From: an uncultured Flavobacteriaceae bacterium
Lineage (GTDB): Bacteria > Bacteroidota > Bacteroidia > Flavobacteriales > Flavobacteriaceae
Direction of reading: 5' to 3'
Assembly: GCA_947495135.1 (NCBI GenBank)
Contig: CANLXN010000005.1
Location: 62,001-126,000, forward strand
Length of the DNA stretch: 64,000 bases
The position numbers were made by a program, and so were the translations under genes. The notes below the pieces were generated by a model. It was not told where the DNA came from, did no database searches, and saw only the letters and a program-made list of their open reading frames with translations. Numbering within the stretch: position 1 is the stretch's first letter; every line of letters begins with the position of its first letter. Below are positions 26,262 to 34,088 of the stretch, one piece after another.

Positions 26262-26892
26262 AATCTTTCACTTTAGTAGTTCTTAAGTTGTCCTTATTTT
26301 GAGACAGTTCTTTTTCGTTTTCAATGGCATCGGCTTTTAGTACCCAATTGCCTGCTGACGCTCGCCAATCCACAATTTTTATTTTGCCACCAATTTTCCA
26401 ACCGATGGCTTGGTAGTGGTTATAAAATTTCAAGGCTTCTGTAGCCGACCATTCTTTCGATTTAAAAAAATCAATGACTTCCATTTCATTTTTTGGTAGC
26501 TTAGTTTGTTTACTGTTTTCTATAGTTTGATTATTGTTTGTATTAGATACTTGTGCTTGTTCATCACTTGTTTCGTACTGGTGTAGCGCTTGTTCAGAGG
26601 TTGTATCAAAAATGAGCATCTTAATTTGGCTACCTTTAAATGGGTTGTGTGAGGGCAAGTATTTTATGTACTCCCAAGTATCTAATTGTTGTAAGCAGCG
26701 ATGGTATGTAGCTTTTGAACCAATTTTTGAAAGCTGCATTACTTCTTGACGATTGATGTAGAAACAGTCTGTAAAACGGCTGATATTCCAGAATTGAAAT
26801 AGCGCAACATATAGACTGACGTGCGTCGGGTTGAGCCTTGAATCCTGTATGAATTTCTGGAAAGTGGCGTTGAGATGTTTTATGTAATTCAT
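26245..26892 (-). CDS. Winged-helix/DnaD-like replication protein
   Basis: This 215-residue protein has a winged-helix N-terminal half (FYINRQEVMQLSKIGSKATY, CLQQLDTWEYIKYLP). After a Gln/Asn-rich linker (residues 115-140) comes a C-terminal segment typical of DnaD/DnaB2-like domains (ALKFYNHYQAIGWKIGG then KIVDWRASAGNWVLKA). Such proteins bind DNA and recruit a helicase loader, and the DnaC-like ATPase gene overlaps its 3' end. It lies 6 bp after the excisionase-like gene. A replication role for the ICE circle is inferred. Confidence 0.75.
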   Translation of the reverse strand: MNYIKHLNATFQKFIQDSRLNPTHVSLYVALFQFWNISRFTDCFYINRQEVMQLSKIGSKATYHRCLQQLDTWEYIKYLPSHNPFKGSQIKMLIFDTTSEQALHQYETSDEQAQVSNTNNNQTIENSKQTKLPKNEMEVIDFFKSKEWSATEALKFYNHYQAIGWKIGGKIKIVDWRASAGNWVLKADAIENEKELSQNKDNLRTTKVKDYGQPL

Positions 26893-26898
26893 ACATCT

Positions 26899-27180
26899 TT
26901 AATCGATTTTATGTTGAACACGATTAGCCGTCATTACCTTTTGGATTTCATCGGCCTCGTAGTAGATAATACCGCCCATTTTTGTGTAGGGTAGTGTGCC
27001 ATTAATACGGAGATTTTGAAGTGTGCCGGGACTAATCTGCAGCAAGTCCATCACCTCTGAGGATTTCAGATATTTTTTGAGTCCGCTATTGGAATGCTTT
27101 TGGAGTAGCTTCTTTATTTCATTGAGCAAATCCAGTTTAAAATCAATGAGGTCGTCGGTGGTGATAATACTTGTTGGCAT
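26899..27180 (-). CDS. Excisionase-like helix-turn-helix protein
   Basis: This 93-residue protein has an HTH_17/MerR-type DNA-binding part (residues 40-85: KYLKSSEVMDLLQISPGTLQ, then NLRINGTLPYTKMGG and YYEADEIQKVM), preceded by a short helical tail. This is the usual excisionase or regulator placed upstream of the replication genes in CTnDOT-like ICEs. It is the first gene of the operon reading to 24487. The ~260 bp upstream (27181-27439) holds its promoter and one dispersed palindrome, but no other gene. Confidence 0.8.
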   Translation of the reverse strand: MPTSIITTDDLIDFKLDLLNEIKKLLQKHSNSGLKKYLKSSEVMDLLQISPGTLQNLRINGTLPYTKMGGIIYYEADEIQKVMTANRVQHKID

Positions 27181-27361
27181 AATCGAACGTGTTTATTATT
27201 AAGTAAATAGCACTTATGGCTAGTTGATGCGTTTTGCATATTGTTCGACAAAATTGAGGGTGTTTGACAAGATTTATTCACAAGATGTACCTGACTGCGG
27301 TGAAAATTTAACATCTTGAATTTTGGTGTATTTTGATAGAATTTGCTAGGGAATAGTATGT

Positions 27362-27374
27362 TTTCGCGAAAGCG
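27362..27374. repeat. Dispersed palindrome TTTCGCGAAAGCG (intergenic)
   Basis: This is the only intergenic copy of the palindrome, in the region between rteC and the excisionase-like gene. A second dyad, AACCCGA-G-TCGGGTT, follows at 27416-27430 just beyond the rteC stop. Confidence 0.65.
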
Positions 27375-27439
27375 GAATACGAAAAACTGATGGAAAAACT
27401 AAAAAGCAGGAGGTGAACCCGAGTCGGGTTAAAATGTAA

Positions 27440-28300
27440 CTATTCTTCGGAGTTGTTCATCTGAGTGATAAGACCAGCAGATAGGTCGTCTAGGAATTTG
27501 GTACGACTGATTTTTCGAGATTTAATCTCGGAGTAGATTTTATAGAAGTCCCCTAAATCGAATTGAATTACTTTTTGAAGAGAGGCAACTATCTCTTTGA
27601 TTTCTACGTTACCGTTATTGATAACGCGGTTGCAATGTAAAGCGTAAATCAGTTCGGTAAGACCTGTTTTTGAAGCTGTCCATTTTAAAGATTTATTAGC
27701 CCCATTGTGATGACTATTTATGTGACCGTTTTTCGGTTGCTCCAACCGCTCTTGAAGATACTGCACAAGCATTTTATTAGCTTTCACTTTACCAAGAAGC
27801 ATATCTCTGGGTGTCGTAAATTCGGGGTCTTGAAAATAAAAATCTGACGAAGTAATATGATAGAAGTCTAGAAAATTCCTCGTGTAAAATTGCAAGTCAA
27901 AATGCGTTAGACCATTATCTACATACTGAACAAAGTCCAAATTATGAGTAAAAAAACGATTCAGCTTTCTCATTTTTGTACCCACAAATTTCTCTTGAGT
28001 TTTACGATTCACCTTTGGGAATTGAAGCTCAAATGAGCGTATTTCGGAATAGTAAATTAAAGGGATTAATGGTATTTGTTTAGTATCCTTAAAGAAATGG
28101 ATTTCGTCATCTGTTTCTTTAAAGTCATTTTTCAGAATGCACTTCTTGAATGTGTTGAGAATATTCCTGGAGCGTATGATGATTTTATTGGCACAATCGA
28201 GAATACTAGCGCTACTTTGCTCTATGTTAGAAACGTCAGTTTTATAACTGTCTATTATTTGTTCGAAATCCAAAACCATCCTATCAATCAGTATAGCCAA
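27440..28300 (-). CDS. rteC: RteC-family regulator
   Basis: This 286-residue protein matches the RteC family: a long helical N-terminal half (ILNTFKKCILKNDFKETDDE, IHFFKDTKQIPLIPLIYYSE) and a C-terminal winged-helix part (KSLKWTASKTGLTELIYALH). In CTnDOT, RteC activates excision genes. Here it lies 260 bp upstream of, and reads towards, the excisionase-like gene. No RteA/RteB two-component pair is next to it; the two-component genes at 36.7-38.6 kb belong to the envelope cluster. RteC proteins on flavobacterial ICEs are commonly stand-alone like this. Confidence 0.82.
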   Translation of the reverse strand: MAILIDRMVLDFEQIIDSYKTDVSNIEQSSASILDCANKIIIRSRNILNTFKKCILKNDFKETDDEIHFFKDTKQIPLIPLIYYSEIRSFELQFPKVNRKTQEKFVGTKMRKLNRFFTHNLDFVQYVDNGLTHFDLQFYTRNFLDFYHITSSDFYFQDPEFTTPRDMLLGKVKANKMLVQYLQERLEQPKNGHINSHHNGANKSLKWTASKTGLTELIYALHCNRVINNGNVEIKEIVASLQKVIQFDLGDFYKIYSEIKSRKISRTKFLDDLSAGLITQMNNSEE

Positions 28301-28510
28301 CTGTAGTGGAGGTCAATTAAGAAGTTGTTAAAAGTTGCGTCAATTCAAATCCAAAATCACAGTAGGTTAGGAATATCTAATTCCTCTTTTTATAGCACTT
28401 CGATTACCGCTATGGTTATCGATACGTAAATGTAACTTATTGAGAATAAATTAACAGGAAAACACAGCGTATTTACGTACGGATTGAGTGGTAATAGTCT
28501 TTTCTGAGTT

Positions 28511-29422
28511 TTATTTTGCTCCAAAACGCTTCGTGAATTGAGTCCTATTTTTAACTCCGGTCTTTTTAAAAATGTTAGAAGCGTGTTTTGATACGGTACT
28601 TTCGGCTATATACAAATCTTCTGCGATGCGTTTATAACTCAACTTACTTAGTATTGAGACAGCGATTTCTATTTCACGTCTAGTTAAGTTTCCATTAATG
28701 ACTTGTGACTCATTGATGCCTTCGGTTTTTCCTTTGTTGAAAAGAAAAACTTCATACAATTTGTTCTTGTTTTCTAGAAAGAATAAATGCCTATCTGCTT
28801 CAATAATGCTTATGGCATAGAAGGCAATATTCATAACCGTAAATGTCATCCATTGGTAATCACCGATAACCGTGCATATAGGTAATAGCGCTATTGCTGT
28901 TACGCTGAGAATAGAAAGTTTATTTCTTCTTACAATAAATGAATTTGGATTTTTAGGATGCGCAATGCGTTTGTAAAATATTCCTAGAAAAATAAAAGCC
29001 ACTATCGAGATGGGTACTGTGTAAAGTAGTCGAGCAGTGTTGAGAGAGGTTGTGAAAAAGTAAGGGATAAGGTACAGCAAAATGAAGCCGCCAAAAGCTA
29101 CAAAAGTTAAATTCCGTATGGAACTACGGAAGTCTAGTACCACAAAATCATATTCTTTATATAAGTAATAAACAATGTAAACACATAAGGTAATGGCAAC
29201 GCCATACGTAATGATGTATTGAATAATTAATGGTCCAGGAAAGCTGTCTGTAGGTAAAAAACCACCTGAAGCATTATAAGCAATGAAAAGTAATCCGAGA
29301 TATAAAAACCTTTTAAGGTTGTTGCGGTTTAATTTTTTAGACTGGTAAAATGCAAACAATACAATGACCGTATCTATTAAAAGATAGAAGAAGGTTGTCC
29401 AATGTATTTCGGTGCCAAACAT
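28511..29422 (-). CDS. Seven-transmembrane LuxR-type regulator
   Basis: In this 303-residue protein residues 1-210 contain about seven hydrophobic helices (for example TTFFYLLIDTVIVLFAFYQ and LSILSVTAIALLPICTVI). The C-terminal 65 residues form a LuxR/GerE HTH (NLTRREIEIAVSILSKLSYK then AEDLYIAESTVSKHASNIFK). It is a membrane-anchored one-component transcription factor. It starts 5 bp from the asparaginase-like gene stop, in the same direction, so they share a transcript. The ligand is unknown. The 210 bp to rteC show no gene. Confidence 0.82.
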   Translation of the reverse strand: MFGTEIHWTTFFYLLIDTVIVLFAFYQSKKLNRNNLKRFLYLGLLFIAYNASGGFLPTDSFPGPLIIQYIITYGVAITLCVYIVYYLYKEYDFVVLDFRSSIRNLTFVAFGGFILLYLIPYFFTTSLNTARLLYTVPISIVAFIFLGIFYKRIAHPKNPNSFIVRRNKLSILSVTAIALLPICTVIGDYQWMTFTVMNIAFYAISIIEADRHLFFLENKNKLYEVFLFNKGKTEGINESQVINGNLTRREIEIAVSILSKLSYKRIAEDLYIAESTVSKHASNIFKKTGVKNRTQFTKRFGAK

Positions 29423-29427
29423 TATTA

Positions 29428-29916
29428 CTATTCATCTTTCTGCTCAAATGTGTTGGTTTCTAAATTTTTTGTAACGTTACTCCAATGAAAAACTTTACCA
29501 TTCATTGCAATATATACATCTGGCTCTAGAAATTGTAATGAGCTTATTGCATAACCTAGGTTAAATGGGGCATCGGTATTTTTCTCAGAACCTAAAATGA
29601 AGGAGCCTACCAGAACGATAGCCTTTTTTAATTTTAACTTTCCGATATATCTTGCGGTATCTTCCATTGTAAAAGTACCGTGTGTAATCAAAACTTTGGT
29701 CGCCTCGGTTTCTGTAATCTTACGGGCAAGCAATTTTCTGTCTTCTTTAGTGATAGCTCTGCTATCTTTTTTAAAGACATTTTCAATATCAAAATCTATA
29801 GTAATATTAGCAGCTTTTAAAAAGTCTAGCATAGAAACATCAGACTCTTTTATGCCTTCATCGTTTACATAATCCAGTCCTTCAATAGTGCCTCCTGTAG
29901 TAAAAATTTTAAGCAT
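29428..29916 (-). CDS. Half-length asparaginase-domain protein
   Basis: This 162-residue protein holds only the N-terminal domain of the L-asparaginase fold. The nucleophile loop TTGGTIEG (residues 7-14) and the second catalytic motif LITHGTFTMEDTA (about 78-90; HGTDTM in canonical enzymes, Asp replaced by Phe) are both visible. Full enzymes are ~330 residues. Short versions recur in Bacteroidota, so this is probably a family trait rather than a truncation. The changed HGT-x-TM position makes asparagine hydrolysis doubtful. It is co-transcribed with the 7TM-LuxR gene. Confidence 0.75.
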   Translation of the reverse strand: MLKIFTTGGTIEGLDYVNDEGIKESDVSMLDFLKAANITIDFDIENVFKKDSRAITKEDRKLLARKITETEATKVLITHGTFTMEDTARYIGKLKLKKAIVLVGSFILGSEKNTDAPFNLGYAISSLQFLEPDVYIAMNGKVFHWSNVTKNLETNTFEQKDE

Positions 29917-30069
29917 TAGAGATTGATTTTGAGAATTCGTCTAGGTGCATATTTTTTTCTTTATAAAGTTAACATAAGTTTTTGATTATTAGGTCATTTG
30001 CTGTACGTGGTATGATGGAGTAGCTATTAATATAGCTCGTAGTAAAATTGAATAGACCTATTACTGCAT

Positions 30070-30109
30070 AAAAAAGCCAGTCGTTAGTTTATAAAACCAA
30101 CGACTGGCT
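30070..30109 (-). terminator. Intrinsic terminator after small lipoprotein gene
   Basis: An 11-bp perfect stem, AGCCAGTCGTT (30075-30085) with AACGACTGGCT (30099-30109), is followed on the - strand by six Ts. It lies ~64 bp after the stop of the 30173-30655 gene. Confidence 0.8.
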
Positions 30110-30172
30110 GCTATTAATCAATCTGGGACAAATTTTGGGGGACTTAATTAATAGAACACTTTTTCTTCTTCA

Positions 30173-30655
30173 TTAATTTTTTTCAAAAGTCAATCTATCT
30201 GTACCGCCATTACCACCGCTAACATCGATAAGTTCAATTCTTGTTGCTGATGTAGAAACAACATCCCAATCATCATTTAAATCTTCAAAATCATTACTGT
30301 CGGGTACTGGAAAGAAAATATTAAAATCTATATCGTCGTCATCACTACTACTGCTACTGCTGCTATCGTCAGTTACTGACCAAGTACCAGTCATCGTATT
30401 AGAGCCATTAGTAGCAACTAATGAACCGTCATTATTAAAGCTAAAGTCATAGCCATTAAAATCTGAAGTTTCATCTTGCCCAGAATCATTGAAATTTGTG
30501 ATGCGCCAAGTTCCTGATTGAGCTGTACTCTCAATTTCTACTATTTGTTGACTGTTATCGTTTGGGCTTCCATCATCATCGTCACTTGAACAAGTAGTTG
30601 ACATCAATGAGAAACTCAACATTATAAGCATACTGAAATAAAATCCTTTTTTCAT
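30173..30655 (-). CDS. Lipocalin-like repeat lipoprotein, single domain
   Basis: This 160-residue lipoprotein has signal and lipobox MSTTCSSDDDD (Cys 22), with an acidic tether that may act as a surface-export signal in Bacteroidota. The single beta domain (GTWRITNFNDSGQDETSDFN, then YDFSFNNDGSLVATNGSN, ending in WDVVSTSATRIELIDVSGG) matches the three repeats of the larger lipoprotein just upstream. It is a likely surface or outer-membrane protein, and the two genes are co-transcribed (31 bp apart). A Ser/Asp run is inserted mid-domain. The function is unknown. Confidence 0.75.
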   Translation of the reverse strand: MKKGFYFSMLIMLSFSLMSTTCSSDDDDGSPNDNSQQIVEIESTAQSGTWRITNFNDSGQDETSDFNGYDFSFNNDGSLVATNGSNTMTGTWSVTDDSSSSSSSDDDDIDFNIFFPVPDSNDFEDLNDDWDVVSTSATRIELIDVSGGNGGTDRLTFEKN

Positions 30656-30686
30656 AATTTCTTATATTTAAATAATTAGGTGGTTG

Positions 30687-32471
30687 TTATATTTTTTGAA
30701 GGGTTAGCGTGTCTGTTCCGCCGCCTCCGCCGCTAACATCTTGAATTGTAACTTCTGTGTCCGATACTGAAATCACATCCCAATCATCATCATTAAATTC
30801 TTCAAAAGGCATAGCTGTACCAAAATCTAGAGCCATTTGATTACCCGAACTAAATACATTCCAAGTACCATTGTTTGTGTTTGTGCCATTGGAAGCTGAA
30901 ACTGAGCCGTCCATATTAAAATCTAATTCATAACCCGTATAGTTGGCTGTTTGGTCATTACCATCTTCGTCATAAGAAGCTACAATCCAAAGGCCATCTG
31001 TTAAAATCGTTTCTAAATCATCATTTCCATTGCCTCCATCAAAAGGCGTTCGTTCGAAAGTTAAGAAGTCTTCTGAGCCATCTCCGCCACTAATGTCTTT
31101 AAGTCTAATGATATCATTTGTTACTTCAAGAACATCCCAGTCATCGGCTAACTCATCAAGAGGAATACCTGTTCCGAAATTCAAGTTTAATCCTAATTCA
31201 GTATCGTCTCCAGATGTTGTAGACCAAGAACCGTTTGTAGTTCCGCTCATATCTGTTGCAGTTGCCGTATTATCTGATGCGAAATTGAAAACATAGTCTG
31301 AGAAGTCGGCTGTCTCATCGGTATCATCAAAGAAGTATGTGACATACCAATCTCCATTTGTCAATGCATTAACTAAAGCGGTATCATCAATAGTTCCACC
31401 AGAGGTACAATCACTTTCAAAACGTAGACGGTCATCGCCTAGTCTTAAATCAACTTTTACTTCTCCTGGTTCTTCCTCTATCTCGTGTAAGTTCCAAGTA
31501 TCGTTAAAATCTGATAATCCGGTTACATTAATCGCTACTGAGATACCGTTGCCTGAGCCAGTTGCTGCCCAAGTACCATTAAAAGTATTTGAAGCTTGAG
31601 TTACTAGAATTGTTCCGTCACTGTTAAACTCAAAAGTATAGCCAACATAGTTGTCTTCGAGGTCATTGTCATTACGTTCTAATTTATCTACGGTCCATTC
31701 TGTGCAATCTGCAAAAACGGTATCAAGGTCATTCGTTGTACAGTCATTACAGTCGTCGTCGTCAAAATCATTATCATCATCTTCATCACAAGTATCATCT
31801 GCCATTTCAATAGCATTTTCTAGCTCTTGAATACTATTTATGGTTTGTGTTGTACCATCAGCTAAAATCACCGTAATTGGGAAGTTAATTGTAACTGCTG
31901 CAAATTCATCTAAGTCATCAATAAAATCATACATATCGTTGTCATTATTGATGGTAATAGAATTGATTAAATCGTTGTTTTCATCAAAAATCGAAGCTGT
32001 AATAGGATATTGAAAATCTATACATTCTATATCGTCATCATCTTCGTTGTCATTTGGACAACTAGCTGCCAATGCTGCTAACTCGGTATCAGAATTAACT
32101 ACAACCGTTGAAAAATCGGCAAGTATTACTGTTATTGGGTATGAAATCACTACAGAGTCTACATCATCATCAAATAAATCAATAATGTCTTCAATTTCTT
32201 CATAACCATCTTCATCATTTATTTCAAGTTCAATACCATTAACAGTAACCGTAACGGGTAGTTGAACGCTTAAACAACTTGCGCTGTCTATAATATTATC
32301 AAAAGAGCCATCATTTGATGCAGTTCTACTCATCAAATTAGCGATTGTGGAGTTGGCTGCAATTGTTTCTTCTACGGGTGGGTCAATTGCTAAGTCATCT
32401 TCAGTTCTACAAGATGTCATAGTAAGCACAACACCAAGAACGAGCAGTAAGATTGGTTTAAATGTTTTCAT
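30687..32471 (-). CDS. Multi-repeat acidic lipoprotein
   Basis: This 594-residue lipoprotein has signal peptide MKTFKPILLLVLGVVLTMTS and a Cys at 21. Residues 60-240 hold two copies of a strand-rich unit with PITVILAD and a following TINSIQELENAI-like part. Residues 245-594 hold three copies of the same lipocalin-like domain as the neighbouring single-domain lipoprotein (NGTW, then NDTWNL/DDWDVL, then DISGGDGSEDFLTFE). It is very rich in Asp. It diverges from an ECF sigma factor gene, whose receptor or regulon it may join. Five internal repeat units point to growth by duplication. Confidence 0.75.
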   Translation of the reverse strand: MKTFKPILLLVLGVVLTMTSCRTEDDLAIDPPVEETIAANSTIANLMSRTASNDGSFDNIIDSASCLSVQLPVTVTVNGIELEINDEDGYEEIEDIIDLFDDDVDSVVISYPITVILADFSTVVVNSDTELAALAASCPNDNEDDDDIECIDFQYPITASIFDENNDLINSITINNDNDMYDFIDDLDEFAAVTINFPITVILADGTTQTINSIQELENAIEMADDTCDEDDDNDFDDDDCNDCTTNDLDTVFADCTEWTVDKLERNDNDLEDNYVGYTFEFNSDGTILVTQASNTFNGTWAATGSGNGISVAINVTGLSDFNDTWNLHEIEEEPGEVKVDLRLGDDRLRFESDCTSGGTIDDTALVNALTNGDWYVTYFFDDTDETADFSDYVFNFASDNTATATDMSGTTNGSWSTTSGDDTELGLNLNFGTGIPLDELADDWDVLEVTNDIIRLKDISGGDGSEDFLTFERTPFDGGNGNDDLETILTDGLWIVASYDEDGNDQTANYTGYELDFNMDGSVSASNGTNTNNGTWNVFSSGNQMALDFGTAMPFEEFNDDDWDVISVSDTEVTIQDVSGGGGGTDTLTLQKI

Positions 32472-32617
32472 AATGAGATTTTTAAATAATTTCTTTTTTT
32501 TGATTGGCTAATAAATAGCCGCTTTATTCTTAAAACAACTCATCAAAAAGTTATCCCAAGAAAAAATAGATTTTTTTTTATTTATCTTACTTTCCTATAA
32601 ATCAAACTAATCAATCT

Positions 32618-33142
32618 TTGCCAAAATCATTACATCAAGATATATGTGACAAGATTCGCTTTTCAAAGCTTTATGAAAAGTATGCACAATCGTTGAGCAA
32701 TATTCTTTTTTATAAGTATGGCGAACTTTTAAATCCTTCGGATAAAGTACAAGAGGCATTTATTAAACTATGGGAGAATTGTGCTAAGATAAAACCCGAA
32801 GCTGCTAAATCTTATTTGTACACCACGGCAAATAATATGATGCTTAATGCCGTAAAACATCAAAAGGTAGTTTTAAAATACCAACAGGTAAAACCAAAGG
32901 ATTATACCAACGAGTCTCCCGAATTTGTGCTACGCAAAAAAGAATTTTTAAAGCGGTTTGAACGAGCACTGTCTCAGCTAAAAGAAGAAGAGCGAGCTGC
33001 ATTCTTATTGAGCAAGGTTGATGGAAAAACACATAAGGAAATCGCAGAAATTTTGGGTATTACAAAAAAAGTGGCTGAACATAGAATTTATGCAGCTTTA
33101 AATAAACTTAAGAATGAACTTGAAGAACTCAATCGAAAATAA
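32618..33142 (+). CDS. ECF sigma factor
   Basis: This 174-residue sigma-70 family protein has sigma-2 in residues 15-85 (LFYKYGELLNPSDKVQEAFI, KLWENCAKIKPEAAKSYLYT) and sigma-4 in 115-165 (LSQLKEEERAAFLLSKVDG, KTHKEIAEILGITKKVAEHR). The start is TTG 32618; no ATG is available near the N-terminus. It is followed by a FecR-type anti-sigma and a TonB-dependent receptor, the cell-surface signalling arrangement common in Bacteroidota. The 146-bp divergent region to the lipoprotein gene holds a small dyad (GGCTA-ATAAA-TAGCC, 32506-32520). Confidence 0.85.
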   Translation: MPKSLHQDICDKIRFSKLYEKYAQSLSNILFYKYGELLNPSDKVQEAFIKLWENCAKIKPEAAKSYLYTTANNMMLNAVKHQKVVLKYQQVKPKDYTNESPEFVLRKKEFLKRFERALSQLKEEERAAFLLSKVDGKTHKEIAEILGITKKVAEHRIYAALNKLKNELEELNRK

Positions 33143-33191
33143 TTCTGGGACAATTATAATTTAGGTTGTTTTAAATGTATAACAGTATCTA

Positions 33192-34088
33192 ATGGAGAAA
33201 GAGTACTTAGTAAAAAAGTGGTTAAATAATGACCTGACCGATGCAGAGTCAAAGGCTTTCAATGCGTTGGAAGATGCGGAGCTGTACCAGGAAATTATTG
33301 AAGAATCTCAACGTTTTAATGGAAATATTAATGCTGAAGTGGCGTCTTTTAAAACATTAGACGAGAAATTAGTTTCCAAAGAAAATACTTCTATACATTG
33401 GTTAAAGCTTGTTTCTGGTTTAGCGGCTGTTTTGGTAATAGGTTTTACATTATTTAAACTGACAAATAAAGACCAAATAAACTCCTTTACAACGACTTTG
33501 GCTCAAAACGAAACTATTACACTACCCGATAATTCCATTGTTAATCTAAATGAGTTGTCGGAGTTAGAATTTGATAGTTCCAATTGGGATGATAATAGGT
33601 TATTAGACTTAAAGGGGGAAGCTTTTTTTGATGTAGAAAAAGGAAAAAGATTTGATGTGACTACTGACTTTGGAAAAGTTAGTGTGCTAGGTACAGAATT
33701 TAATGTACTATCAAGAGACAGTATTTTTAAAGTATCCTGTTATGAAGGATTAGTGCAGGTGGCGTATAATGATAATGAAGTTAAGTTGCCAGCTGGTACA
33801 GAGCTTGTTTTGTCATCAGGAAAGGCCTTAAAGTCAAACATTGTAGTTGCAGAGCCTTACTGGCTTAAAGAAATGAGTGTTTTTGAAAATACTCCTTTTG
33901 CAACCGTAATAAAAGAACTAGAAAAGCAATACAATATCAAGGTAACATATCCATCTGATTTAAAAATGAATTTCACAGGTGCTTTTGTACATAATAACCT
34001 TGAAAATGCCCTAATATCTATCTCAAAACCCCTTAAATTGACCTATGCAATACAGAGTACAAACGAGGTCATTATAAGGAATGAGTAG
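33192..34088 (+). CDS. FecR-type anti-sigma factor
   Basis: This 298-residue inner-membrane regulator has a cytoplasmic part (residues 1-70) that binds the sigma factor, one membrane segment (LVSGLAAVLVIGFTLFKLT, about 75-93), and a periplasmic FecR domain (ETITLPDNSIVNLNELSELE, LKGEAFFDVEKGKRFDV, VLGTEFNVLSRD). It ends with a DUF4974-type C-terminal domain (TPFATVIKELEKQYNIKVTY). It overlaps the receptor gene by 8 bp. It should transmit the signal from the receptor to the sigma factor. Confidence 0.87.
   Translation: MEKEYLVKKWLNNDLTDAESKAFNALEDAELYQEIIEESQRFNGNINAEVASFKTLDEKLVSKENTSIHWLKLVSGLAAVLVIGFTLFKLTNKDQINSFTTTLAQNETITLPDNSIVNLNELSELEFDSSNWDDNRLLDLKGEAFFDVEKGKRFDVTTDFGKVSVLGTEFNVLSRDSIFKVSCYEGLVQVAYNDNEVKLPAGTELVLSSGKALKSNIVVAEPYWLKEMSVFENTPFATVIKELEKQYNIKVTYPSDLKMNFTGAFVHNNLENALISISKPLKLTYAIQSTNEVIIRNE

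Noticed and set aside
30123-33153. Nine-mer CTGGGACAA occurs at 30123-30131 and at 33145-33153, the second just upstream of the FecR gene.
   Set aside because: The first copy lies downstream of a gene on the other strand with no + strand gene to serve; two copies of a 9-mer in 64 kb are weak evidence for a shared promoter.
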